DNA from: Lachnospiraceae bacterium
GTDB lineage: Bacteria > Bacillota > Clostridia > Lachnospirales > Lachnospiraceae
Direction: 5' to 3'
Assembly: GCA_021202335.1 (NCBI GenBank)
Contig: JAJQDE010000016.1
Span: 1-56,956, forward strand
Length of the DNA stretch: 56,956 nt
Positions 1 through 8,391 of this stretch are shown here, piece after piece. Numbering within the stretch: position 1 is the first letter of the stretch; each line of letters starts with the position of its first letter. Both the position numbers and the translations under genes were made by a program. Under the pieces are notes generated by a model. It saw nothing but the letters and a program-made list of their open reading frames with translations, was not told where the DNA came from and searched no databases.

Positions 1-245
1 AGATGTGTATAAGATACATATATAAGATAAAGCATATCATGGAAAGAAGCAAGGTGTCGAGAGAGGAAGCAGAAAGAATCAGTGTAAAGAAGGATAAGCT
101 GAGAGCGGGACATTATTTCTATTACACGGAGCATAAATGGGGTGATTCACCAAACTATCATCTTTGTCTGGACAGCAGTGTTTTGGGAATAGAAAGGTGC
201 GTTTCCATGATAGAGAAATTATATTGTGATTTGAATCAGGAGTGA
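1..245 (+). CDS. cytidylate kinase-like family protein, C-terminal part (cut by window edge)
   Basis: Only the last ~80 residues lie in the window; the frame is open to the left edge, so the first in-window ATG (position 3) is probably internal. The segment reads IKHIMERSKVSREEAER, then KKDKLRAGHYFYYTEHKWGD and YHLCLDSSVLGIE. This is the usual end of the cytidylate-kinase-like proteins common in Clostridia: an arginine-rich LID region followed by a KWGD...Y.LCLDSS..G block. These proteins have a P-loop nucleotide kinase fold and their substrate is not established. The P-loop itself is outside the window. The family call is from recognised motifs and is fairly sure; the function is not. Confidence 0.75.
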   Translation, partial: MCIRYIYKIKHIMERSKVSREEAERISVKKDKLRAGHYFYYTEHKWGDSPNYHLCLDSSVLGIERCVSMIEKLYCDLNQE

Positions 246-268
246 ATGCATTTATGCTTAAAACATTA

Positions 269-800
269 TTAATTTTTAATTGCTTTTTCCTCTGTTGGCA
301 TGGCATACGCGGATTGAATATATGTTTTCTTGCTGCCAGAATCCTATGCGGGCATTTCTAAGACCGATGTCCTCACAGTAAAATTTGCAGGGTGAATCGA
401 AATACGATTTTCCCTTGACATCATACCGTTTGCTTTCGGAAAAAAGAAACGCGTCCTCCAAATGAGAAATGTAGGAACGTATTGTATTAGAGGAAACTCC
501 TGAAAACTGTTTGGATTTTAACGTATCGGCAATCTTTGTAGGATTCGTGAGAGAACCGATAGAGGAGCATAATAAATCCAATATCTGCTCAAGTACGTCC
601 TGCCTTTCAATTTTTGTCCTCTCCACAATATCTTTGATATATACTTCTGAAAACAGTGATTTTAAATAATTCATTTTGGCAGTATCTGTTGGTCTGGAAA
701 GAATTAACGGCATCCCCCCATAAAACGAATATTCATCAAACGCGTCATTTTTATCACCGCCTGCTGCGGAAAAGTACTCGGCAAAGGAAAGCGGGTGCAC
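269..800 (-). pseudogene. decayed ATPase (AAA/DUF4143 type), N-terminus lost, internal deletion with frameshift
   Basis: The open frame resembles the C-terminal half of the AAA plus DUF4143 ATPases of Clostridia: MHPLSFAEYF, YGGMPLILSR, YIKDIVERTKI, a winged-helix-like stretch around SSNTIRSYISHLEDAFL, and FYCEDIGLRNARIGFWQQE. The N-terminal ATPase domain with Walker motifs is absent. After FWQQE the frame runs into unrelated sequence, but the next frame reads YIQSAYAMPTEEKAIKN and stops at 269. That matches the far end of the same family, so roughly 100 codons appear deleted there with a frameshift. The left and right limits suggest a multi-step decay. The 5' end runs directly into another truncated gene on the opposite strand. 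Confidence 0.75.
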
Positions 801-1085
801 GCGTATTTCATCGCTTTTGAGATTAATGACACTTCTTTTTTGGTTGAGCCTGCCAAGGGCAGCGTGGAGCGCAGCAGTGCGGATCGAATAACAGTTCCGA
901 TGAAAAATATGGACGCCTCAAAGGAGCCGGAGGTGGGAGATACGCTTGAAATTGTATACGACGGTATGATTGCCGAGTCCTATCCGGCACAGATTACAAA
1001 TGTATATAGTATCGATGTTGTGAAGAAGGGTGACGGCACTTCTTCCTTTTTGATACCTGTAATTCATCATCATTACATTGTGTGA
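795..1085 (+). pseudogene. 5'-truncated remnant of a small extracytoplasmic protein (DUF3221-like)
   Basis: The first in-frame start is a GTG (795) with no Shine-Dalgarno sequence. The protein begins inside what looks like a conserved domain (FEINDTSFLVEP, SSADRITVPMKNMD, EPEVGDTLEIVYDGM, YPAQITNVYSI). Relatives of this domain in Clostridia usually carry an N-terminal signal or lipoprotein peptide, and none is present. The break coincides with the broken end of the neighbouring ATPase remnant, so one deletion probably truncated both. The family name is tentative. The remaining 96 codons are open and could still be expressed, but this is unlikely to be a working gene. Confidence 0.55.
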
Positions 1086-1130
1086 CTTGTTTGGTTCGAC
1101 AAGTGTGATTGTAAAATTAATTATTAATAG

Positions 1131-1159
1131 TTGACGTGGGCTACTGATTTTGCTATATC
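1131..1159 (+). promoter_or_regulatory. sigma-A type promoter for the marR-GNAT pair
   Basis: TTGACG at 1131-1136 and TATATC at 1154-1159 are separated by 17 nt, and the MarR start lies 37 nt downstream. GTTGAC at 1130 and GTCAAC at 1173 form a widely spaced inverted repeat around the start of transcription, a possible autoregulatory site (inference). Confidence 0.65.
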
Positions 1160-1195
1160 ATTAAGTGGACACAGTCAACCGATATTGGAGAAATA

Positions 1196-1642
1196 ATGCA
1201 TATGGGTATGTATAATGAGGTGTGCAGTAAAATCAGAGCGTTCAATCGCTTTTATACGGTGCAGATGGAGATGATGAACTCCGACTATCTTGGAAGCGCT
1301 TATTCCGTAACGGAAGCGAGAATTCTTTTTGAGATAAAAACACATAGCGGATGTATGCAGAGCGATATTGCCAAAGCGCTGCACATAGACAAGAGCTATC
1401 TGAGCAGAATTATCCGGAGGTTTTCCGTAAAAGGGCTTTTGGAGAAGCAAAAATGCGATGGTGATAAAAGGGCGGAGAAAATCACTCTGACCAGGCTTGG
1501 AAATGCGGAAGCTGACAAGTTGATTGAATTGACAAATAACCGCATAACATCTCAAATATCGGGACTGAATCAAGGTGAATGTGACGCTCTTTTGGCTGCA
1601 CTGGATACGGTTATTACAATTCTTGGAAAAGAGGGATGCTGA
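1196..1642 (+). CDS. MarR family transcriptional regulator
   Basis: 148 aa, the usual size for MarR dimeric winged-helix repressors. The helix-turn-helix core is visible as VTEARILFEI, QSDIAKALHIDKSYLSRIIRRF and the wing KCDGDKRAEKITLTRLG with the family's conserved D.R. GGAG at 1187-1190 sits 5 nt before the ATG. The stop is followed one base later by the start of a GNAT acetyltransferase, so the two are co-transcribed. In this family MarR-GNAT pairs, including natural MarR-GNAT fusions, are common. The regulator probably controls its own operon in response to a small ligand that the sequence does not identify. Confidence 0.9.
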   Translation: MHMGMYNEVCSKIRAFNRFYTVQMEMMNSDYLGSAYSVTEARILFEIKTHSGCMQSDIAKALHIDKSYLSRIIRRFSVKGLLEKQKCDGDKRAEKITLTRLGNAEADKLIELTNNRITSQISGLNQGECDALLAALDTVITILGKEGC

Positions 1643-1643
1643 C

Positions 1644-2096
1644 ATGAAAATTATTCCATTTGAAGAACGCTATCGGCAGGATTTTATTGATTTCAATACG
1701 GATTGGATTGTTTCCAATTTCGGTTTTTTGGAGGAGCACGATAAGGAAACCTTTGACAACATTGATAAGGAACTGCAAAGAGGCGCAATGATATTCTTTG
1801 CCATAGAAAATGACACGGCGCTTGCCGCTTGTATGGCGATGCCGATGGAAGGGACAACGTGGGAGCTTTGTAAGCTGGGTTCAAACAAGCATTTTCCGCA
1901 TAAGGGTGCAGGCAGTGCGGTGTTTCGGGCTTGTATGGACTGGGCGCTGGAACACGGCGCACAGCGGCTTTTTATCATTTCCAACAGCAGACTGAAGCCC
2001 GCCCTGCATATTTATGAAAAATTCGGCTTTCAGGAAATTGCGCTTGATGATTACGAGTATGTCAGGGGCGACATTGCCTTTGAATATAAGGTATAA
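1644..2096 (+). CDS. GNAT family N-acetyltransferase
   Basis: 150 aa from the ATG at 1644, directly after the marR stop; the reading frame is open further upstream but there it overlaps marR. The GNAT fold is indicated by AACMAMPM (beta-4), the acetyl-CoA pyrophosphate loop region HFPHKGAGSAVFRACMDWA, and the C-terminal LHIYEKFGFQEI typical of this superfamily. It would transfer an acetyl group from acetyl-CoA to an amine; the substrate cannot be read from sequence. Coupling to MarR hints at a detoxification or resistance role (inference). No terminator is obvious after it. Confidence 0.88.
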   Translation: MKIIPFEERYRQDFIDFNTDWIVSNFGFLEEHDKETFDNIDKELQRGAMIFFAIENDTALAACMAMPMEGTTWELCKLGSNKHFPHKGAGSAVFRACMDWALEHGAQRLFIISNSRLKPALHIYEKFGFQEIALDDYEYVRGDIAFEYKV

Positions 2097-2299
2097 AATT
2101 TTCTCCCCTTAAATATCGAAAATACTTGATTGCTGCTCCTTTAATGACTTAACCTTTGAAACCAATCCGGATAATAACCGGTCTGCGCAGCGTTCATGCA
2201 AGGACACAAAAAAAACACAATTTAACCATACTTTAATCAAATTTTGTGCATACAATGAAAAACGGCAGTAAAAAGATTTTGCATCAGGGAGGCATCATA

Positions 2300-3406
2300 T
2301 TGATTGAAGTAAAAAATTTTACAAAAAAATATGGAAAGCATACAGCCGTGGATAACCTGTCATTTCGAGTGGAGAGAGGGATGATTTACGGCTTTTTGGG
2401 TCCGAACGGTGCGGGAAAATCCACCACCATGAATATTATGACGGGCTACATAGCTGCGACAGGCGGAACGGTACGCATCAACGGCTATGACATTTTAAAG
2501 GAGCCGGGAAAGGCAAAAAAATGCATCGGATATCTTCCGGAGCAGCCGCCCGTTTATCAGGACATGACCGTGCAGGAATACCTTCGCTTTTCGGCGGAGC
2601 TTAAAAGAGTGAAGAAATCGGAGCGCAGGGAGCAGCTTGAGAGCATTATGGAGCAGACGCAGATTGCTGACGTGAAGGACAGACTGATAAAAAACCTTTC
2701 AAAGGGTTATAAGCAGAGAGTCGGACTTGCGCAGGCAATCGTCGGCTATCCCGAGGTAATCATTCTCGACGAACCGACCGTGGGCCTGGATCCGAAACAG
2801 ATTATTGAAATACGGACGCTGATTAAGGAGCTTGCCAAAAAACATACTGTAATCTTAAGCTCACACATTCTCTCGGAGGTGAGCGCAGTGTGCGACCATA
2901 TTATGATTATATCCAAAGGAAAGCTTGTGGCAAGCGACACTCCCGAGGGGCTTATGACGTTAATGAAGGGCGGGCGGCAGCTTGAGCTTGGTGTTTGCGG
3001 CAGGGAGGAGCGGCTTCGGGAAATTTTGGAAAACATTCCGGCGGTTAAGGATTTTACGGTTGAGTCCGGCAGGGCTGACGGAGAGTGCAGGGCTGTCATA
3101 AGGACGGACGCGGAGGCTGATATCAGAAGGGAGCTGTTTTATTGGCTTGCTTCAGCGGATATGCCGATTTTGCAGCTTGGACTTTCCGAAAAATCTTTGG
3201 AGGATGTATTTTTGGAGCTTACGCAGGAAAAGCCTGACGATGTATTGGCTGAGGCGGCGCCCGGAACGGACGGTTCGGAGCAAAGTGAGGAGGCGCCCGA
3301 CACGGACAGCTCGGAAGAAAATGAGGAGGCGCCCGGAACGGACGGTTCGGAGCAAAATGAGGAGGCGCCCGGAACGGAGGCGGCAGAAGAGGACAGCGAT
3401 ATTTAA
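2300..3406 (+). CDS. ABC transporter ATP-binding protein with acidic repeat tail
   Basis: 368 aa from TTG at 2300, chosen because GGGAGG (2287-2292) is 7 nt upstream; an ATG at 2246 has no ribosome site. Walker A GPNGAGKST is near residues 34-42, the signature is LSKGYKQRVG, Walker B is VIILDEPTVGLDP and the H-loop is LSSHIL. The type is the one paired with ABC-2 membrane proteins and GldG-like partners. The last ~55 residues are an acidic tail of four 12-residue repeats (EEAPGTDGSEQ and variants), encoded by a 36-bp tandem repeat at 3251-3394; this is not normal for the family. The next gene starts at or just before its end. The exported substrate is unknown. Confidence 0.9.
   Translation: MIEVKNFTKKYGKHTAVDNLSFRVERGMIYGFLGPNGAGKSTTMNIMTGYIAATGGTVRINGYDILKEPGKAKKCIGYLPEQPPVYQDMTVQEYLRFSAELKRVKKSERREQLESIMEQTQIADVKDRLIKNLSKGYKQRVGLAQAIVGYPEVIILDEPTVGLDPKQIIEIRTLIKELAKKHTVILSSHILSEVSAVCDHIMIISKGKLVASDTPEGLMTLMKGGRQLELGVCGREERLREILENIPAVKDFTVESGRADGECRAVIRTDAEADIRRELFYWLASADMPILQLGLSEKSLEDVFLELTQEKPDDVLAEAAPGTDGSEQSEEAPDTDSSEENEEAPGTDGSEQNEEAPGTEAAEEDSDI
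3251..3394 (+). repeat. 36-bp tandem repeat, four units, inside the ABC ATPase gene
   Basis: Units begin at 3251, 3287, 3323 and 3359, each opening GAGG(A/C)GGCGCCCG. The period is a multiple of three, so copy-number change would keep the frame. In the ATPase frame it encodes Glu/Asp-rich 12-mers. In another frame it gives an Arg-rich string that inflates the apparent 5' end of the next gene. Confidence 0.9.
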
Positions 3407-3416
3407 AAAGGAATTT

Positions 3417-5540
3417 ATGTCCTATATGCGTTCCGTGACAGGCTGGCTTTTTATGGCATTGACGATTTGCCTGTTCGGCTTGTACTCGTCCGTATATAAC
3501 CTTACCTACGGGACGCCCTATGTGGCGTATGTGTTTAATGCCGTACTGATTTTGTTTTTCATTACGATTCCGCTGCTTACAATGCGTATTATGGCGGATG
3601 AGCGCAGGCAGAAAACGGACCAAATGCTCCTGACGGCTCCCGTTTCGGTGGGAAAGCTTGTGCTTGGAAAATATCTTGCAATGGCGGCGGTCTTTTGCAT
3701 ACCGCTGATTCTTTTCTGCTTTCTGCCGTTGTTTTTGAGCGCCTACGGTACGGTGCCGGTGGCGGAAAATCTTGTGGCAGTGCTTGCCTTTGCGCTATAC
3801 GGTTTGGCGGCGATTGCGGTGGGGCTTTTTATATCGGGCATTACCGAAAATGTGATAATATCGGCAGTGCTGACCTTTTTGGCGCTGTTTGTGACCTATA
3901 TGATGCAGGGCTTGGAGAGCCTTGTGTCGTCAGAGGAAAATATGCTCACTAAAATTTTGAGCATTTTTGATTTCTATTCGCATTACAGCAGCATGGTAAG
4001 CGCAGCCTCGGATGTGACGGGGAACAGCCGACTTACCACGGTCTTTGACCTTACGGGCGTGGTGTATTTTTTGTCGGTTATAATACTGATGCTGTTTTTT
4101 ACCACACAGTCAGTGCAGAAGCGCCGATACAGCGTTTCAGTGAAAACCTTTGCGCTCGGTGCATACAGCGGCATTGCGGCAATTGTGATGATTGCTTTGG
4201 CAGTCGGCGCAAATATCGGGGTCAGCCTGCTGCCTTCAAAGTATACGGCGATTGACGTTACGCAAAACCAACTTTACGGTATCACGGAGCAGACAAAAAC
4301 GCTGGTAAGCGGGCTTGAGGAGGACGTCAATATCTATGTGCTTGCGGCTGAGGACAGTGCGGACAGCGTGCTGGCGCAGACCTTGGAGGGCTATGAGGAG
4401 CTTTCGGAGCATATTCATGTGGAATACATTGACACGGAGCTTAATCCGAGCTTTGCTCAGAGCTATACATCGGACAGTGTTTCCGACAACAGCGTGATTG
4501 TCGAAACGCAAAAGCGCAGCAGGGTTATCGAATATACTGACATGTACGAAACGGAAATTGATTACAGCACATATACTCAAAGCGTAACGGGCTATGACGG
4601 GGAAGGACAGCTTACGAGCGCCATCTCGTACTGTATCAGCGATGATATGCCAAAGATTTATTTTATTACCGGGCATAATGAGTATTCGATTGACAGCGGT
4701 TTCCTGACGGTGATAGAGAAGGAAAATATTGATTACGAAACTATAAGCCTGCTGGAATACGATGCAGTGCCTGAGGATGCGGAGTGCGTTATTATCCATG
4801 CGCCGGAAACGGATTTTTCATCGGACGATGCGGATAAGGTGATTGCGTACTTAAACAATGGCGGAATGGTGCTTCTGACTTCGGAATACGTGACGGAAAC
4901 GCAGCCGAATCTGGAACGGATTTTGTCGGAGTTTGGCATGACGCTGCAGCGCGGAATGATAGCCGAAAACGACAGCGCGGGATATTATCAGTCGCCGCTT
5001 TATCTGCTTCCGACGGTTGAATACGCGGATGAAACGAGCGGGCTTACGGGTGAGCACACATATCTTATGGCGCCCTTTGCGCAGGCTGTCACGGTGCCTG
5101 AGGAGGAGGTCGTGAGCATGACCTACACCAAACTTCTGACCACCTCAGGGAAGGCTGTTCTAAAGAGCGGACAGACGCAGATACAGACTTACGAGAAGGA
5201 GGAGGGCGACCTTGAAGGACCGTTCTGCATCGGCGTGAAAGCCGAGAAGGAGCTTGACAGCGGTGTGGGAACGCTCTATGTGTTTACGAGCGCGCAGATG
5301 TTTACGGATTATTTTGACAGCGCCGTTTCTGGAAATAACAAACAGCTCTTTTCAAATATTATGGGAACGGTTGCAAGCCATGAGGTGAGTGTGGCAATCC
5401 CCGTAAAGAGCTACGAGCTGGAATGGCTTACCGTGCCTGCGCAGACCGCATACCTGTACAGGGCGGTGTTTATGGTGATTGTGCCAATCGCACTTTTGGC
5501 GGCAGGGCTTGCAATATGGCTTGTGCGGAGAAAGAAATAG
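3417..5540 (+). CDS. fused ABC-2 permease and GldG-like auxiliary protein
   Basis: 707 aa from ATG 3417 (AAAAAGGAA just upstream). The family normally begins slightly earlier (AIFKKEF), which would need an ATA codon at 3399 preceded 7 nt upstream by AGAAGAGG; the true start is therefore uncertain. The N-terminal ~230 residues are an ABC-2 permease with six membrane segments (GWLFMALTICLFGLYSSVY, LILFFITIPLLTMRI and on). A seventh segment near residues 245-270 leads into a large extracytoplasmic GldG-type domain (GITEQTKTLVSGLEEDVNIYV, YFITGHNEYS). It ends with a membrane helix and an RRKK cap. It should form one transporter with the preceding ATPase. The DUF4340 protein that often follows such pairs is missing; a terminator comes next. 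Confidence 0.85.
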   Translation: MSYMRSVTGWLFMALTICLFGLYSSVYNLTYGTPYVAYVFNAVLILFFITIPLLTMRIMADERRQKTDQMLLTAPVSVGKLVLGKYLAMAAVFCIPLILFCFLPLFLSAYGTVPVAENLVAVLAFALYGLAAIAVGLFISGITENVIISAVLTFLALFVTYMMQGLESLVSSEENMLTKILSIFDFYSHYSSMVSAASDVTGNSRLTTVFDLTGVVYFLSVIILMLFFTTQSVQKRRYSVSVKTFALGAYSGIAAIVMIALAVGANIGVSLLPSKYTAIDVTQNQLYGITEQTKTLVSGLEEDVNIYVLAAEDSADSVLAQTLEGYEELSEHIHVEYIDTELNPSFAQSYTSDSVSDNSVIVETQKRSRVIEYTDMYETEIDYSTYTQSVTGYDGEGQLTSAISYCISDDMPKIYFITGHNEYSIDSGFLTVIEKENIDYETISLLEYDAVPEDAECVIIHAPETDFSSDDADKVIAYLNNGGMVLLTSEYVTETQPNLERILSEFGMTLQRGMIAENDSAGYYQSPLYLLPTVEYADETSGLTGEHTYLMAPFAQAVTVPEEEVVSMTYTKLLTTSGKAVLKSGQTQIQTYEKEEGDLEGPFCIGVKAEKELDSGVGTLYVFTSAQMFTDYFDSAVSGNNKQLFSNIMGTVASHEVSVAIPVKSYELEWLTVPAQTAYLYRAVFMVIVPIALLAAGLAIWLVRRKK

Positions 5541-5557
5541 GGCAGCAGGCAGAGAAA

Positions 5558-5585
5558 AGGATGTGCATCCGGCACATCCTTTTTT
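5558..5585 (+). terminator. Rho-independent terminator after the ABC transporter pair
   Basis: AGGATGTGC (5558-5566) pairs with GCACATCCT (5572-5580) over a 5-nt loop, followed by a T run. The stem is 9 bp and perfect. Confidence 0.9.
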
Positions 5586-5668
5586 GTGTCATTTCAACAA
5601 TATAGCGTCATCGCTTTGCCGATTTCATGTAAAAAACAGGTAAAAGAGGGGTAAATAAAAATATAGGA

Positions 5669-5698
5669 TTGTAAAATGCCGGTAAAATAGTTTATAAT
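5669..5698 (+). promoter_or_regulatory. promoter for the Na/Pi cotransporter gene
   Basis: TTGTAA at 5669-5674, an 18-nt spacer and a consensus TATAAT at 5693-5698, about 70 nt before the start codon. Confidence 0.55.
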
Positions 5699-5771
5699 AA
5701 AAAATAGTTGTTTATAGAGTATCGTAATAACGGAAGCACTGAAGAGCTGCTGATTGGAAATGGAGATTGGC

Positions 5772-7562
5772 ATGGGTATAACATCGATTTTGACGCTGCT
5801 TAGCGGAGTGGCGCTGTTTTTGTTCGGGATGTCCCTCATGGGGGACGGGCTTAAAAAGGCGGCGGGGGAAAAGCTTGAGCTTATTTTATATAAGCTGACA
5901 AGCACACCCTTTAAGGGAGTGCTTTTGGGGGCGGCAGTGACGGCGGTCATACAGTCCTCATCGGCCACGACGGTTATGGTTGTGGGCTTTGTAAACTCCG
6001 GAATGATGAAGGTGGCGCAGGCAATCGGCATTATCATGGGCGCCAACATCGGAACAAGCATTACGGGCTGGATTTTATGCCTTTCCTATATCGACGGTTC
6101 AAACGGCATCGCGCAGCTTTTGTCCACGGCCACCATTTCGGCGGTGGTGTCAATCATCGGTATTCTGCTTAAGACATTTTCCAAAAAATCCGCATATAAA
6201 AATGCGGGCGACATCATGCTTGGGTTTTCAATCCTCATGTTCGGCATGCAGAGCATGAGCGGCGCGGTTTCGCCTCTTAAGGAAAATGAGCATTTCGTAA
6301 ACATGCTGACAATGTTTTCAAATCCCGTTATGGGTATTCTTGTTGGAATTTTATTTACGGCGGTTTTGCAGAGCGCGTCCGCTTCAATCGGTATTTTGCA
6401 GGCGCTTTCCGTGACGGGAGCGATAAGCTTTGCCACGGCGTTTCCCATTACGATGGGTATTGGAGTCGGCGCGGCATGTCCCGTGCTTCTGTCGTCCATC
6501 GGCACAAACAAGAACGGCAAGCGGACGGCTTTGGTCTACCTGATGAATGATTTGTTCGGTATGCTGTTTTGGTCAATAGCCTTTTATGCGGCGAACGCGA
6601 TTGTCCATTTTGAATTTTTGGACATGACGATGAACCCGGTCACAATCGCGGTCCTCAATACCGTGTTCAGGCTTGCGATGGTTGTGCTTCTGTTCCCGTT
6701 TATCAGATGGATAGAGAGGCTTGTGTTTGCGCTGATTAAGGACAGCGCGGAGGATAAGGAGGAGCAGGCGGACTTTGATCTGCTTGAGGAGCGCTTCTTA
6801 AAATATCCCGCGCTTGCAATCGGGCAGTGCCATACGGCTGCCAGCGGAATGGCAAAGAAGGCGAGGAAAAATATTCAGCGCGCCATGACATTGTTTGATA
6901 ATTATGACGAGGAGCGTTATAATAAGGTACAGGAGAAAGAAAACCTGATTGACAAGTACGAGGATAAGCTCGGTTCTTATCTGATGCAGCTTACGGGGCG
7001 CGATATGACGGAAAGCCAGTCTAAGCAGGTGTCCATTCTGCTGCATACCATCAGCGATTTTGAGCGTTTGGGCGACCATGCGGTAAACCTTTCAAAATCC
7101 GCAAATGAGCTGCAATCAAAAAAGATAAGCTTTTCGGACGAGGCTGTCTATGAGCTGAGCGTGCTGAGCGGAGCGGTGCGGGAAATCCTTGATTTGACCA
7201 TCAGCGCGTTCAGCGACGAAAATATCGAAACCGCTATAAGGGTGGAGCCGCTTAGGGAGCTTATCAACGTGCTCTGCAATGAGCTTAAATCAAGGCATAT
7301 TGTCCGCCTCAAAAGCGGCAAGTGCGAGATGAAGCAGGGCTTTGCGTTCAACAATATCCTGACGGATTTTGAGCGGGTCGGCGCGCACTGCTCGAATGTG
7401 GCGGTGGCGCTTTTGGAGATTGAAGCGGAGGATTTCGACACGCACGAATACCAAAAGAGCATCAGAGAGAATAACAACGGGCTGTATACCTCGCTTTATG
7501 AGGAATATGAAAACAAATATGACATCAACAGATATAAAAAGAGAAGAAAGAATAAGGCATGA
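5772..7562 (+). CDS. Na/Pi cotransporter family protein with PhoU-like domain
   Basis: 596 aa. The ATG at 5772 is preferred because GGAG lies 6 nt upstream; earlier TTG 5754 and ATG 5760 are in frame but poorly placed. The N-terminal ~310 residues hold the two NaPi repeats with the paired QSSSATT (first repeat) and QSASASIG (second repeat) motifs that form the substrate path, and about eight membrane segments. The C-terminal ~230 residues are PhoU-like helices (ISDFERLGDHAVNLSKSA and LTDFERVGAHCSNVAVALLE). The family imports phosphate with sodium. The next gene overlaps its end in another frame. No Pho-type regulator is nearby. Confidence 0.92.
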   Translation: MGITSILTLLSGVALFLFGMSLMGDGLKKAAGEKLELILYKLTSTPFKGVLLGAAVTAVIQSSSATTVMVVGFVNSGMMKVAQAIGIIMGANIGTSITGWILCLSYIDGSNGIAQLLSTATISAVVSIIGILLKTFSKKSAYKNAGDIMLGFSILMFGMQSMSGAVSPLKENEHFVNMLTMFSNPVMGILVGILFTAVLQSASASIGILQALSVTGAISFATAFPITMGIGVGAACPVLLSSIGTNKNGKRTALVYLMNDLFGMLFWSIAFYAANAIVHFEFLDMTMNPVTIAVLNTVFRLAMVVLLFPFIRWIERLVFALIKDSAEDKEEQADFDLLEERFLKYPALAIGQCHTAASGMAKKARKNIQRAMTLFDNYDEERYNKVQEKENLIDKYEDKLGSYLMQLTGRDMTESQSKQVSILLHTISDFERLGDHAVNLSKSANELQSKKISFSDEAVYELSVLSGAVREILDLTISAFSDENIETAIRVEPLRELINVLCNELKSRHIVRLKSGKCEMKQGFAFNNILTDFERVGAHCSNVAVALLEIEAEDFDTHEYQKSIRENNNGLYTSLYEEYENKYDINRYKKRRKNKA

Positions 7563-8310
7563 GCACGGGCAGCGCTGCCGGAAGCTTGATGAAATAAGAG
7601 GTCTTGCCGTTATAAATATGATTGCTTACCATTTCCTTTGGGACCTGGTGTACATATACGGCTTCGATTTGGGCTGGTACCGCTCAAACGGAGCATATCT
7701 GTGGCAGCAGGCAATTTGCCGGACATTTATATTTTTGTCCGGCTTTTGTCTGCCTCTCGGGCATAATACGGCAAGGAGAGGTTTGACAGTGTTTGCGGGA
7801 GGGGCGCTGGTCACGGCGGTGACGCTTGCTGTCATGCCGGACAGCAGAGTCATTTTTGGCGTTCTTACGCTGACCGGCTCGTGCATGCTGCTGCTGTGCC
7901 GTGCCGGACATGCACTCCGCAGGCTTCCGCCCGCTTTGGGGCTTGTGGTAAGCCTTCTGCTTTTTGGGGTTACGCGCGGCATCAATGACGGGTGGGCAGG
8001 TTTTGAAGGGCTTCGCCTTGTTAAGCTGCCCGAAGCGCTTTACCGCAATCTTCTGACCGCATACATTGGCTTTCCGTACAAGGGCTTTTACTCGACGGAT
8101 TATTTTTCGCTTTTTCCGTGGCTGTTTCTCTTTTTGGCGGGCTGCTTTCTGTTTTACCTTATGGAGCAGACGGGGACGCTTAGGCTGCTGGTAAAGGGAA
8201 GGGTGCCGTTTCTTGCGGCAATCGGCAGACATTCGCTTATCATCTATCTGCTGCATCAGCCGGTGATTTACCTTGTATGCCAATTGGCACTTGTTTTTTG
8301 CGGCGAATAA
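7519..8310 (+). CDS. membrane acyltransferase, heparan-alpha-glucosaminide N-acetyltransferase-like (DUF1624)
   Basis: About 263 aa if it starts at ATG 7519, which lies inside the end of the preceding gene; no ribosome site is convincing, so the start is uncertain. The conserved core begins at RKLDEIRGLAVINMIAYHFLWD, the hallmark of the HGSNAT catalytic family, whose membrane His accepts acetyl groups. There are six to seven membrane segments (LTVFAGGALVTAVTLAVM, LFPWLFLFLAGCFLFYLM) and a family-like ending (IGRHSLIIYLLHQPVIYLV). Such bacterial proteins are thought to move acyl groups across the membrane, but no substrate is known. It is likely co-transcribed with the cotransporter through the overlap. 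Confidence 0.8.
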   Translation: MTSTDIKREERIRHEHGQRCRKLDEIRGLAVINMIAYHFLWDLVYIYGFDLGWYRSNGAYLWQQAICRTFIFLSGFCLPLGHNTARRGLTVFAGGALVTAVTLAVMPDSRVIFGVLTLTGSCMLLLCRAGHALRRLPPALGLVVSLLLFGVTRGINDGWAGFEGLRLVKLPEALYRNLLTAYIGFPYKGFYSTDYFSLFPWLFLFLAGCFLFYLMEQTGTLRLLVKGRVPFLAAIGRHSLIIYLLHQPVIYLVCQLALVFCGE

Positions 8311-8391
8311 GCTTACAATTTAATAGGGCGTTTAAAATAAAAGGGGCGCTTTGCATAAGAAAAAGTAAAAACAGCGAAATGGTGGACAAGT

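Noticed and set aside
3147-3416. Arg-rich N-terminal extension of the permease frame (RRRPERTVRSK repeats)
   Set aside because: It is the out-of-frame reading of the 36-bp repeat in the ATPase gene, has no ribosome site, and is unlike the family N-terminus.
3152-3623. Minus-strand frames over the ATPase/permease junction
   Set aside because: Antisense shadows of the repeat and membrane segments; no starts or domain signatures.
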